Below are positions 50,401-64,000 of a stretch of DNA of 64,000 nt, one piece after another. Both the position numbers and the translations under genes were made by a program. Under the pieces are notes generated by a model, which saw only the letters and a list, made by a program, of their open reading frames with translations, was not told the DNA's origin and made no database searches. Within the stretch, counting starts at the first letter, position 1; every line of letters starts with the position of its first letter. The stretch spans positions 20,872,417 to 20,936,416 of the forward strand of contig NC_134415.1 of the NCBI RefSeq assembly GCF_030867145.1. The letters run 5' to 3'. Source of the stretch: Opisthocomus hoazin (taxonomy: Eukaryota > Chordata > Aves > Opisthocomiformes > Opisthocomidae).

Positions 50401-51640
50401 AGGTTTAACGACCCGCTGAAGAAAAATTATAGAAACAGCTCTAGGAGGGGGGGATGAGAGACCCTGTCTCTCTGTCTCGCAAAATGCCTCAACGCGAACG
50501 CTCGGGCACCCCCCCCCCCTTCACCCCCCTGTTTCTGGCTGTTTCTCCTTCTCCCTGGACCAAGCACTCTCGCATTCCTCGCTGCACAGTAGCGTGGTTT
50601 CCACAAGCCCGCCAGCCTGACCTGCAGCAGGACCCAAGCTGGTGACCCCGGGCGACAGTGGCAGTGGCCTGGCACGTGGTGACCCCCCAGAGCTGAGAGC
50701 CGAGGGAGGTGGCCAGCCAAACCCCAGCCCCTTTGGGTAAGCTTCTGTACCCCAATGCGCATTTTTCCCCTGTGTCTCTTCACCTCTTAACAACTGCAGC
50801 CCGATTCCTCTCACATCTCCAGCTAACTCTCTTCCCAGCAGAAGGAAGCACGTGCTGGTCATCTGCCTGGCGTGCAGCCGAAGGGGGAAATCACGTCACG
50901 GCCTCTCCGCGACTGCAGAAGAACCTCTCCCCTCCCCAGCCCCTGGCTCCCAGTGCAGCCCAGGTCGGTTTGTGTTCACAGCCCCCAGGTCAGAGGCTGC
51001 GGCTGGTTCCGACGGGAACGGCGGCTGCCTGGAAGGTGAAGGTGCTGGAAGGCAAGCGGCATCGGCAGGAGTTTTTGTCCCAAATGCCTGGCTCGGTGCT
51101 CGAAATATCAGGTGCTGAGGACTTGGCACCGATGGGCCGCTCCCGCGCAGCGTTCCCCAAAGGCTCTGGGGTTGGGATGGGTGCTGTCGCTCCCTCCCCC
51201 GGGAGGATAGCGCGCGGGGAGGAAAGCCCATCGCTCCCAGACGAGCGCTGGTGGGAAGATGCTTTGCCCATGAGACTGCTTAAATGGGATTTTACGGCTC
51301 GAACTGAGGTGACTTCTCCCTCCCTCCCAGCAAACGGGGCGCACAGGGCTGGGTGAATCCTCCAGGGAGGGTGAAAACGAAACATTTTGGGTTTAAGAAC
51401 AGCATTTTAACAATCTGTAAACTGGCGTCATTGGCTGGCTCTGCTCTAGCTGCTCCGGCCGCCCTCCGGCCTGTGCCAGTCAGCGGCCTGGCGACGCCTG
51501 GGGCTGCCGCTGCCAGCCTTGTCCCCTGAGCTGGTGCCGCAGGGTGGCTGAGGGCTGTGACCTGCCCTTCCCCCGGCTCGCTCTGCTGTGGAGGCCTGGG
51601 GTGGCTCTGCAGCCGCGTCCCAGGGGGATGGAGGCGTCGG
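47475..51640. other. Intergenic, GC-rich, upstream of FOSL2
   Basis: This is GC-rich unique sequence with no recognisable gene. The long frames (257 codons on the minus strand at 47575-48348, and 215 codons on the plus strand at 50709-51356) have low-complexity Pro/Arg/Ser/Ala-rich content typical of GC-rich non-coding DNA. An 11-base C run lies at 50509-50519. Confidence 0.55.
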
Positions 51641-52310
51641 CTGGAAAAATAAAAACCAGTGTAAAAATTAAAATTTTTTAAAAAGAGAGAAATAAAGAAA
51701 AAAAGAAAAGAGAAGGTGCAAAATAAAAAATCAAAATAAGAATAAAAGTTAGATAAAAAATAATAAAAAAATTAGAGAAAAGAAAAATGGGTGATAAAAA
51801 AGAAAAATCAAACTGAAAAAGAAAAAATAAAAAAGACAAATGACAAGAAAAAGAAATAAAATAAATAAAGGTAGATGAAAATATTAAAATTTAAAAAGAA
51901 AAAATAAAAATAAAAGAAAAAATCAAAATAAGAATAAAAATCAGATAAAAATAATTAAAAAATAGAGGAAAGAAAAATTAGTGATAAAAAAGAAAAATCA
52001 AACTGAAAAAGAAAAAATAAAGACAAATGACAAGAAAAATAAATAAATAGATGTAGATGAAAATATTAAAATTTAAATAGAGAAGAAAGAAAAATGAAAA
52101 CAAAAGAAAAATGAAAATAGAATTTAAAAATAACAGTAAAAATAAATTTAAAAATAAACAAAATTTAAATTAAATAAAAAGAAAAGTAAAATTTAAAAAA
52201 TAAATAATAAAAATTAAAACTAAAAAATTAAAAGTAAAAGAAAAAGAAAAGCAATGAAAAATAAAACAACACGAACAATAAAAACAATGCAATAAAACGA
52301 AAATCAGCCA
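51641..52310. repeat. A-rich low-complexity block with tandem duplication
   Basis: About 650 bases are dominated by A on the plus strand, with short G, T and C interruptions. Words such as AAAAAGAAAAATCAAACTGA and GACAAATGACAAGAAAAA recur. Within the block, 51731-51922 and 51923-about 52087 are near-copies with a period of 192 bp: both run from TCAAAATAAGAATAAAA through AAATCAAACTGAAAAAG to ATGAAAATATTAAAATTTAA. The copies differ by small indels and substitutions. The block ends abruptly at the FOSL2 CpG island. Confidence 0.9.
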
Positions 52311-52627
52311 CCTAAAAGTGACAACAGCACAACTAGGTGAACCCTGGCTGTACGAACCCGCTGATGCCCGGCGCGGTGACGCCGCGAAGACAAGCACGGA
52401 GCCCCGGCGCCAGCCCCTCTTCCCGCAGCGGGGAGGGCCGCACAGCCCCCGCGTACGCGCAAAGCCCGGTCCGCGGGGTGACACCCGCGCCCCCTTTCCC
52501 CAACCCCCCCCCACCTCCCCGCGGTGTGCCTGCCCCTTTAAATCCCGGCGGCGGAGCCAGGGAATCCCTCTCGCAGCGCGTCATCCGCGGCAAGGAAACC
52601 CGCGCTCGCGTCGTGCGACGCAAATGA

Positions 52628-52637
52628 CCATTTTTGG
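52628..52637. promoter_or_regulatory. CArG box (serum response element)
   Basis: CCATTTTTGG fits the CC(A/T)6GG consensus bound by SRF. It is an AT-only island inside a CpG-rich promoter about 930 bases before the FOSL2 start codon. FOS-family genes are classical immediate-early SRF targets, which fits this site. Binding itself is inferred. Confidence 0.65.
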
Positions 52638-52699
52638 CAACGTGCGACAACGGACGGGACCAAGTGGGGCGGGGGGAGGCGGGGCCTGACGGGAAGACG

Positions 52700-52796
52700 C
52701 CGCCGCACCGCCTCCGCCGCTCCGCCCGCCCCGCCCGGACCCGCGCCCCGCGCGGGTCCGGGCGGGGCGGGCGGAGCGGCGGGGGCGGCGCGGCGG
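52700..52796. repeat. Near-perfect GC inverted repeat (hairpin)
   Basis: Positions 52714-52746 and 52750-52782 are perfect 33-base reverse complements around a CCC spacer (52747-52749). Pairing continues outward to 52700 and 52796, with only a T:G at 52713/52783 and an A:C at 52707/52789. Arms are therefore 47 bp with 45 Watson-Crick pairs, almost entirely G and C. The same peptide-like string [10 protein letters not shown] appears when either strand is translated, which confirms the symmetry. The arms contain several GC boxes. It may be a genuine cruciform-prone promoter element or an assembly fold-back. Confidence 0.9.
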
Positions 52797-52904
52797 GCGC
52801 GGCGGAGGCGGGTTCGATCCCCGGTTCCCCGTCCCGCCCTCCCCGCGGCGGCGGCAGGTGGGAGGCTCCGCGCTGGCAAAGGTGGGGCCGGCACGCCGGG
52901 GGTT

Positions 52905-52911
52905 TGACGTG
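52905..52911 (+). promoter_or_regulatory. CRE-like site TGACGTG
   Basis: TGACGTG contains the TGACG half-site recognised by CREB/ATF factors. It lies between the palindrome and the first AP-1 site in the FOSL2 promoter. It is not a full palindromic CRE. Confidence 0.4.
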
Positions 52912-52991
52912 TGCGGGTGCACATGGTGCGGCGGCGGGCAGGGCGGGCCGGCCGATAATAAGCGAGCGGGGCCGGGGCGATGCCATTGCTC

Positions 52992-52998
52992 TGAGTCA
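52992..52998. promoter_or_regulatory. AP-1 site 1 (TGAGTCA)
   Basis: This is an exact TRE/AP-1 consensus in the FOSL2 CpG island, 571 bases upstream of the ATG. It is followed by CCGCGG. AP-1 proteins, including FOSL2 itself, bind this sequence as FOS-JUN dimers, so autoregulation is likely. Confidence 0.75.
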
Positions 52999-53060
52999 CC
53001 GCGGGCGCGCGGAGCTGCCGCTCGCCGCGCCGGGGGAGCCGCGGGGCGTGAGACCCGCTT

Positions 53061-53067
53061 TGAGTCA
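53061..53067. promoter_or_regulatory. AP-1 site 2 (TGAGTCA)
   Basis: This is a second exact AP-1 consensus, 69 bases from the first. Both sites share the wider context T-TGAGTCACC (CTGAGTCACC and TTGAGTCACC). Paired consensus sites of this kind are unlikely by chance within 80 bases of very GC-rich DNA, and suggest feedback by AP-1. Confidence 0.75.
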
Positions 53068-53124
53068 CCCCCGCGCCGGGGAAAGGGGCGGACGGGACGG
53101 TGGTGGTTGGCGGAGGAGGGGAAA

Positions 53125-53140
53125 GGGGGGGGGGGGGGGG
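53125..53140 (+). repeat. G16 homopolymer
   Basis: Sixteen consecutive G residues lie in the FOSL2 promoter/5' UTR region, preceded by GGAGGAGGGGAAA. The run can form G-quadruplex structures, and its length may be affected by sequencing error. Confidence 0.8.
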
Positions 53141-53313
53141 CGGAGGAGAACCGCTCCGCCCGCAGCCCCCGGCGCCGGGGCCGCTCCGCCGGCGGGGCGA
53201 GTCTCGCCGGGCAGCGCGGAGAGAGGACAGCCGCCTGCCTGCGCCCGGGGCTCGGCTCCCCAGCTCTCGCGTCCCGTCCCGCCGGCGGTTCGCTGCCGCC
53301 TGAGCCTCTTCTG

Positions 53314-53440
53314 TTATTATATTTATCTTTTTTTCTCTCTTTTTTTTTTCCCCCTACCCCCTTTTTTTTTTTTATTATCATTTTTCCCCTTCCCCCCCTT
53401 CCAAAGCGTGTTTTGGGTTTTTGTTTTTTTTTTTTTTGTC
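53314..53440 (+). promoter_or_regulatory. FOSL2: TATA-like motif and long pyrimidine tract
   Basis: TATTATATTTATC is followed by about 110 bases of almost uninterrupted T/C runs, with T-runs of 10-15 and C-runs of 5-8. The tract interrupts the CpG island between the AP-1 sites and the coding start. The TATA-like text would place transcription start near 53345-53355 and give a 5' UTR of about 210 bases. If transcribed, the tract would be a pyrimidine-rich leader. The polypurine strand could form triplex DNA. Confidence 0.45.
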
Positions 53441-53562
53441 TCTCCGCGGCGAGCGTTGGGAGGCGAAAGGCAAGAGCCGAAGGGGGCGGGGAGACGGCGA
53501 GGGAGCGGCGGGTGTCGGTGCGGGAAGGCGGGGAGGCGGCTCCCCCGGCCCGACCTCGGACC

Positions 53563-53661
53563 ATGTACCAGGACTACCCCGGGAACTTCGACACCTCCTC
53601 CAGAGGCAGCAGCGGCTCCCCGGGACACCCCGAGACCTACTCCGGCGGCGCAGCCCAGCAG
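53563..53661 (+). CDS. FOSL2: FOSL2 (Fra-2) exon 1, residues 1-33
   Basis: FOSL2 is a basic-leucine-zipper transcription factor of the FOS family. It forms AP-1 with JUN proteins in the nucleus and controls genes of bone, fat, skin and immune differentiation. The exon begins at ATG with A at -3 (CGGACCATGT) and encodes [15 protein letters not shown], then a Ser/Gly/Pro-rich tail ending A-A-Q-Q. The [20 protein letters not shown] start is the hallmark of Fra-2. The exon ends in phase 0 at CAG|GTAGGG and holds exactly 33 codons. No other ATG occurs between the pyrimidine tract and this start. The frame stays open into the intron by composition only. The next exon resumes with K-F-R-V-D-M. Confidence 0.95.
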
Positions 53662-56600
53662 GTAGGGCCGGCCGCTGCCCCTCTCCCCCTTCTCCCCGTA
53701 CCCCGGGGGGCTGATGCGAACGTTCCCGGCACGGGAGTTCACCGCCGCGCCCGGGGAGCAGCTCTTCCTCGGCGGAGAGGCGCCGGCGGTGCCCTCCTTC
53801 CCTCCTTACCCTTTTCCCGGAGCCGGTGCCGCGACCCCTCCGGACGGGACGCTGAGCCGAGCTCCCCTCCGGTCGGAGCCGGGGGGCGTCGGTGTGGAGC
53901 CCCGCCCGGTGCCCGGGGCCCCAGCTCGGAGATCAGAGGGCTCCCGTGGGCAGCTCCTCTCTCCGGTAACGCAAGTACCGGGGCGCATCCGACTCTTCCT
54001 CCTTCCTGCTTTTGTTCTCGGCGGGAGCTTCTCCCGTCCCGCCGTTCGCCGCCCCTGCCCGGTGTCCCGTTCCGCCCTCCGCCCGCCGGACTCGGCTCCG
54101 TGTCGGCAGCGCTGGTTTTGCCTCTCCCCGCGATGAGAGCCCGGGGCCGGTGCTTGCCGCCCCGCTCTGCCCGGCCGGGACCCGCCGCTTCCCGAGCCGG
54201 GGCCGCCGGGGCTCCCGGTCCCTCCCCGCCGCCGCCGGGACGGGAGAGGCTTCCCGCGGGCGCGGCGGGGGTGCGCGGACCGAGGCGTCTTGGGGGGGGG
54301 GGGGGGGATATATCGTGTGAGGCTTTTTTCCTGTTCGCTTTCCTCAGAAAACACCTCGGGATGGCTTACGTGCCCGCATCGGCTAAACCCACCACTTCTG
54401 GGGAAGGCGTTACACAATCGGGCCAGTTATACAAACCTGGCTTATTTCATAACTTGTTTACATCGGCTGCCCCAGCCGCGCGCGCTTTTTTTTTTTTCCC
54501 TTGCTTTTTCAGAGTTGGGCTCCCCCGCACCCCCCAGTCCCTCACGGTGTTCCTTCTCGTGTGGCTTGTAGGGGCGAACCGGGCAGCGGGCGCACGCGGC
54601 TGCCTTCGCACCGAGAAGTCATAGGATAATTTAAAAAAAAAAAGTAAAAAAAAAAAACAAAAAACCTCCGGTCTTAAACTTCGCCAGCCGTACCAGCCCG
54701 TGACATTCCTCAGGCGAAAGAAGTTTTACCAGAAATGACTCGCCCCGCTCCCCGCCCGCCCCCAGCGCATCTCGCTGGTGCCCTCTGCGGGCGGCCGGCC
54801 CCGCTCCCAGGGTTGGCGGCTCCTTCCCTCGCTTGCCGGTGAACGCCGGGGCGAGCTGGGGGAGCGGGAAGGGGGCTGAGGGGCTGGGAGCGCCCGGCAA
54901 GCCGCGAACCCTCCGCTCCTCTTCCCTCCGCTCCTCTCCCTCAGCGTCTGCGCCGGGTTCGAGCGCTTGCTGCGGGAGGTCGCCGAACTCCGGCGCCGCT
55001 TAGAACTGGAGCTGTCGAGGCGCGACCCGTGGCTGGGGTTTTCCCCTTTCTGGTTTTCTGCGGCGGCGTGTCTCCCTGCTCGGGCAGCTGGCGTGCCCGG
55101 CGGCCGGTACGGGTGCCGGAGCCCCGTTCCTAGGGTTACGATCCGAAACGGGGCTTCGAGCGGGGCGCTGGCTTAGAGAGAACGTAAATGTTTTCTTTGG
55201 GAATCCGGGAGGGTTCTCAAGGCCTCGTGCGTTGCCTTTCCCTTGATCCTCGCAGATGTTGTAGATTAGGGTCGAATGTAAGCCTTGCCTTCCCCCCAGC
55301 ACTCGGGCAGTCCTGCTGGCGCTGGTCTACGGAGAGCTGCAGAGTTTTATCGCTACAGAAAATATGCATTGTAGAAATTTTTTCTTTAGTGTTTTTTTTT
55401 TTGTGCGTTCCCAAAGCAAGAAGAGATGCACTGGTCACATGTTTAAGTGGAAACTGTGTCTCTGAGCCAAAACTTGGATGCTTTTTAATTATTTTTCCCA
55501 TACAACACAGCAGTGGAACATTTTTACTTTTAAGTTGCGTGTCATGCTATTTTCCTAATCACTGACTCGCCGTGTGGTAAACACAGACTTTAATGGGAAG
55601 AGCTGGTGTACTCTGTCAGACCAGTCGACTTCCCCCTCAGATATCCCAGCGCTGTGTCCGGTTTTCCTTCCAGGAGACACTCGACACCGAAGAGCCGTCA
55701 GGGGCCCTGTATTTATTATAGGATACATCCCAGACACTCCGTATTGTTAAAGATCCTCTGGGTGGTTTTTTAGTGGTTTTGTGTTGAGTTTGGTTTTTTC
55801 CACAGTTGTTGCACCCTTTTCTAGAACAGTTTTTGGTGCCGCTTACTGCCTGTGGTTACAGATGTAGCTGAAGGTCTGGAGGGGAGCGGAGAGGCGACGG
55901 GGTGCGGTGTAGAAACTCCTTGTGAAGACGGGAAAGGGAACCACGGAGCCAAAGCCTGACATGTTCCCGTGCTGCCTGTGTGTCGAAGCTGTGACCTGCT
56001 AACGTAGCCTGTGGCGGGACTCGCTGGAGACTCCCTCGGCTGCGGGTCGGGGGAGCCTCCTCTCCAGCCCTGTTGCTCTGAGGCAGAGGAGGGACTGACC
56101 TCAGTTCTTGGCACTTATTTCTCTTTGCTGTTTAGTTGTTATTTTTTTTTTTAATGATGCCTTCATCTGCGTGTTGCTTGGGTCAGGAGGAGAGCAGTGG
56201 CTTCGTGGCTGAGCGCGTGCTGCTTGTGTAGCCCTGCAGTCTGGTGATCGCCACGTCTCTCCTGTAGCGCTGTGAAGTCCTCGTAGATAAGGAGAACTGA
56301 GAGCTGGCAGAGAGTCATCTCCAGGAGCCTCTCCCGGGTCGGGAAGGGAGAGCTGGGGATGTCCTGGGTGAGGACATGGCAGGAGGGGGTCTGGGAAGAG
56401 GAGGAACGGGGAGGTGGGTGAGGGCAGGCGGTGCTGCCAGGGGGACTGAAGCTCTCTGAAGGAGGGAGCAAGGTCGGGGCTGCAGTTTGGGGAAAGATCT
56501 GCAGCTCTGAAGTGAGAAGGCAGGTGCCCAAAGGGACCGCGCAGGGGAGGTGGCAGGGAATTCAGGGCCTGCCATGGAGACCAGCAGTGTCCCAGGGGTC

Positions 56601-59093
56601 AGAGCTGACGGCCGCCGGGCGGAGGGTCGGGGGCCAGCAGCGTTTTGGCTCATCAAAGCTGATCCAGTGCCGTGTCCTAGCAGGGAAAGCAAGGTTTGTG
56701 GGGACTGGTTGGGAAGCAATGCCTGAGCACCCCGTGCCTGAGAACTCACAGCAGCGTGTCCCTGAATTAGTTATCTGGGAAAAGTACTGCCTTTGGAAAG
56801 TACAGAATACGGGTTTGGGGATTTTTTTTTTTTTAGCTATTTTGGGGGATTGGAAAAGGAAGCTGGTGACAGAGATGGAGCACAGCATAGACAGGGGCTG
56901 TGGTCTGACTGGTCTATTCCCTGGGTCTGCAAGCAAACCCCATGGAGCTGCGGAGGGACGCGGCTGAACTGAGCAGCTCCCCTGCGCTGCCCAGGAGGCC
57001 TCCACGAGAGATAGAGACAGGTCCTAGGTTAAATACAGGAGTGACTGCAAGCAGAGTAGTCGCTTCATCTGTAACTCGGAGCCAGATCTTTGTGTCAGAC
57101 ACTTGCACCTTACGTGGATGGGTTGATTCTCTCGACCCCTGATGGGAATTTTCAGCAGATCGTCGGGTGTCAGAGGCCGCAGTGACGTGGCACCACTGCA
57201 AAGGTCCTTTCCTTTTGCGTAGCAAAGCACCAAAAGATCTCTGTACATTTTGCAGCCACAGCTTTCTAGTGTCCCCGCAAAGAAGACAGGAGTCTTGCTC
57301 CTCTGCTTCTTGGGTACAGGAGGGATGGTGGCACAGCTAGGTAAAGGTCATGGTAGAAGCCACTTGCAGAGCTGGAAGCAGAGCTTGTGTCCCCTGAGCA
57401 CCTGTAGTTTAACTAGTCTCAACCTTCCTCCCTTCTGTGAGGTAAGATCCCTTTGTGTTATGGTTGTGGAGGCCCAGAGTCATCCACCCTCTCCTGTGCC
57501 ATGTGGCCACAACCTGCGCTGGGCAGAGCAAGGGAGGGGATTTGTGCCTGTGAATTCCTCTGTGGTGTCAACAGTTTGGAGCTCTGGACCTCTGTAGTTA
57601 ACCGGGAGAGGTCACAAAGATGGCACACACTCTGAAACGTGGGGGCATGCTGAGGCTGTGCTGGACTCGAGCTCAAGGTGAATCTCTGAGGTTCTGGTGG
57701 GGCTTTTGCCAAGGCCTTGGTGCCAGTGTCATCCTGCCTGTGTAATTCCCCCACCCACTTAATTTATGTACTCCTTCCTTCTCTTGTCCTTTCTTGCTAC
57801 ATTTTGAGCTGTCCAGAGCTGTAAGTCAGCATTTGTCGGTGTTCAAACTGGATCTTCTGGTCTCCAGGCGTTGGCAACTGGACTTCTCATGGCTAATACT
57901 GGCCCGAAATGCTGTAGCTATCAGAACGAGAAAAACTATTTGCAGTAGCCTTGGTTTAACAAAGCACTTAAGGTGCTTGGCTGGGCACACCCTGAAAAGG
58001 AAATCTGTGCTGAAGTGCTGTCCCTTATCTGGGACGCTTACCTGAGATGAGGTCAGACTGATGCAAGGGCGCTTGCTTCTCTGGGAAGCTAGTTTGTTGA
58101 CCCGGGAATGTGCGTTTTTCACGGGATCGCTTCGCGGCTTACGAATTGATGGTAGCGATGGTGGCTGGTCCTACGGGACCCGTCCCTTGCACAGGGGTCG
58201 CTCGGTCTGTAAAACCGAGTCGAACCATTGAAAGCCTCCTGAAGGAGCTCTGCATAGACAAAAGCATTCTTTCTCCCCTGCTTCCCCCTCCGGGGACAAG
58301 CGAGTGTTTTCCTTGCAGTTTAGTGCCAGCGTATTATCCAGATGGATTTACCTCTGTCTGAAACAAGGTGTACATGTATTTTGGAGGAGATCATTACCTG
58401 CTGCCTTGGTTTTACTGCTGCCTTGTTTTGTCTAGACAGTGCAGAGAGCTGCAGGGAACTTGTCCGATCTGAATCCTAAGACCTATTTTATAGGCTGCTA
58501 TTAAAATACATATCCTCGCACGTAACCATCCTGGGGCCGAGCTGCTTGTGCTGTGTGTGCGGCGAACGCAGAACCACTGAACAAGCAGCAAGCTGCCGTT
58601 CTTGCTGTACTGAACCCTGTGTGGACCAAACCCGAATTTCAGAGGAATCCTTTGGCAGGAGAAGGCTTTGCTCTGCTTGGTAACGGCAATTCAGAGCTGA
58701 AGTTTCTCTTCCTTTTCTCTGGACTGGCAGAGAAGTGTTTTTCTAGAAACTCCTTAATTCCCCTTTCGCTCCGTGCCGGAAGGAGCGGTAGGCACTGGCG
58801 GGAGGCAGCGGGGACGCTGCTGGGAGGGGAGCCTGGCGTGGGGGACTCTGAGGAGGTGCAGGAGGATGAGGAAGGGGCTGGGAGAGGGCAGGGCTGCTCT
58901 GAAGGGGAAGTGCCTGAGCCCGGAACCTTCCTCGGGGGGCTGTGGCTGGCGGGGGCAGCCTGGGGTGCTGCTTTGATCCTCGCTGGTGCCGCTCCTGAGG
59001 ACCTAGCTGGTTTCCGAGTAACCACTTGTGTTCTGCTTCCATTGACAGTTGCTTCTCCTCTCTCTCTCTTTTCTCTCCTGCCTTTCCTCCTAG
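53662..59093 (+). other. FOSL2: FOSL2 intron 1
   Basis: This 5,432-bp intron runs from GTAGGG to a strong polypyrimidine tract (TCTCTCTCTTTTCTCTCCTG) and CCTCCTAG. Its first 1.5 kb are CpG-rich and include a second G16 run. The rest is mixed, with T/A homopolymers near 54.49, 54.63-54.66 and 56.83 kb. No repeat family, RNA gene or additional exon is recognised. Confidence 0.9.
54292..54307 (+). repeat. G16 homopolymer in intron 1
   Basis: This is a second run of exactly sixteen G residues, followed by ATATATCG. It is G-quadruplex-prone if transcribed. Confidence 0.8.
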
Positions 59094-59348
59094 AAATTTC
59101 GAGTAGATATGCCAGGATCAGGCAGCGCTTTCATCCCTACGATCAACGCCATCACAACTAGCCAAGACCTGCAGTGGATGGTCCAGCCCACCGTCATCAC
59201 CTCCATGTCAAGCCCTTACTCTCGCTCGCACCCCTACAGCCACCCGCTGCCCCCGCTGTCTTCAGTGGCCGGACACACGGCCCTTCAGCGACCCGGTGTG
59301 ATCAAAACCATCGGGACCACCGTGGGACGCAGGCGAAGAGATGAGCAG
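59094..59348 (+). CDS. FOSL2: FOSL2 exon 2, residues 34-118
   Basis: The exon is bounded by CCTCCTAG and CAG|GTAACC and holds 85 codons in phase 0. It begins [16 protein letters not shown]. It continues [20 protein letters not shown], the conserved FOS-family N-terminal homology region, and then a Ser/Pro/Tyr/His-rich linker. It ends [18 protein letters not shown] just before the basic region. The linker ([20 protein letters not shown]) is recognisably Fra-2 but, from memory, differs in detail and slightly in length from the mammalian protein. There is no frame break. An overlapping 202-codon frame entering from 58553 reads this exon in the wrong phase and is not a gene. Confidence 0.95.

Positions 59349-64000
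<4,652 letters not shown>

Larger units (their letters stand above)
52340..54290 (+). promoter_or_regulatory. FOSL2: FOSL2 CpG-island promoter
   Basis: A dense CpG/GC-rich region spans the FOSL2 5' flank, 5' UTR, exon 1 and the start of intron 1. It follows directly after the A-rich block. It contains GC boxes (GGGGCGGGG at about 52666-52674 and others inside the palindrome), a CArG box, a CRE-like site and two AP-1 sites, all described separately. The transcription start is not visible from sequence alone. Two TATA-like stretches exist: GATAATAAG at about 52954-52962 and TATTATATTTAT at about 53314-53325. Which one, if either, is used is unresolved. Confidence 0.85.

Noticed and set aside
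52806..52826. tRNA B-box-like GGTTCGATCCCCGG
   Set aside because: A short T-arm can be drawn, but there is no A box, anticodon arm or acceptor stem around it.
52581..54624. Very long open frames (327, 343 and 588 codons) around FOSL2 exon 1
   Set aside because: They arise from CpG-rich sequence and from the palindrome, occur on both strands, and read through splice donors. Only the 99 bases of exon 1 are coding.
58553..59161. 202-codon frame running into FOSL2 exon 2
   Set aside because: It crosses the splice acceptor and reads exon 2 in the wrong phase.

Overview
This window is vertebrate nuclear DNA, almost certainly from a bird. It has spliced genes with GT-AG introns. It has several 5'-truncated CR1 LINE copies ending in the ATTCTGTG-type 3' repeat, almost no other young repeats, and a strong contrast between AT-rich intronic sequence and GC/CpG-rich blocks. 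It holds the end of one conserved gene and the start of another on the same strand: BABAM2 (BRE), then FOSL2 (Fra-2). This is the neighbour order known from mammals (BABAM2-FOSL2 on human 2p23).

Bases 1-22,512 are the 3' part of BABAM2. Two coding exons are visible, at 3256-3409 and 22449-22512. They join in frame across a 19-kb last intron and give the conserved C-terminus of the protein. A 3' UTR with poly(A) candidates follows. The introns are AT-rich and contain a large, old CR1/L3-type retrotransposon fossil on the minus strand (about 9.87-11.8 kb) in which reverse-transcriptase motifs can still be read.

Bases 22.8-51.6 kb are intergenic, with no gene that I can support. This stretch holds CR1 fragments, two or three MIR-like CORE-SINE relics, an ancient self-complementary repeat, a CpG-rich islet near 29 kb, and several AT-rich unique segments that look like candidate conserved regulatory elements. 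Many long open frames in the GC-rich parts are compositional artefacts.

Bases 51.6-64 kb are the FOSL2 5' region. A 0.65-kb A-rich block with an internal 192-bp tandem duplication abuts a CpG-island promoter. The island contains a CArG/SRE box, a CRE-like site, two consensus AP-1 sites 69 bp apart and a near-perfect 47-bp-arm GC palindrome. Exon 1 (53563-53661), exon 2 (59094-59348) and exon 3 (63011-63118) follow. They encode the first 154 residues, up to and including the basic DNA-binding region. The leucine zipper exon lies beyond the window.

The two genes have separate jobs: BABAM2 is a scaffold of the BRCC36 deubiquitinase complexes, and FOSL2 is an AP-1 transcription factor. Nothing suggests a shared pathway, and I see no novel multi-gene system. 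The most unusual DNA is the promoter architecture of FOSL2: the palindrome, the tandemly duplicated A-rich block, and the homopolymer G and pyrimidine tracts.
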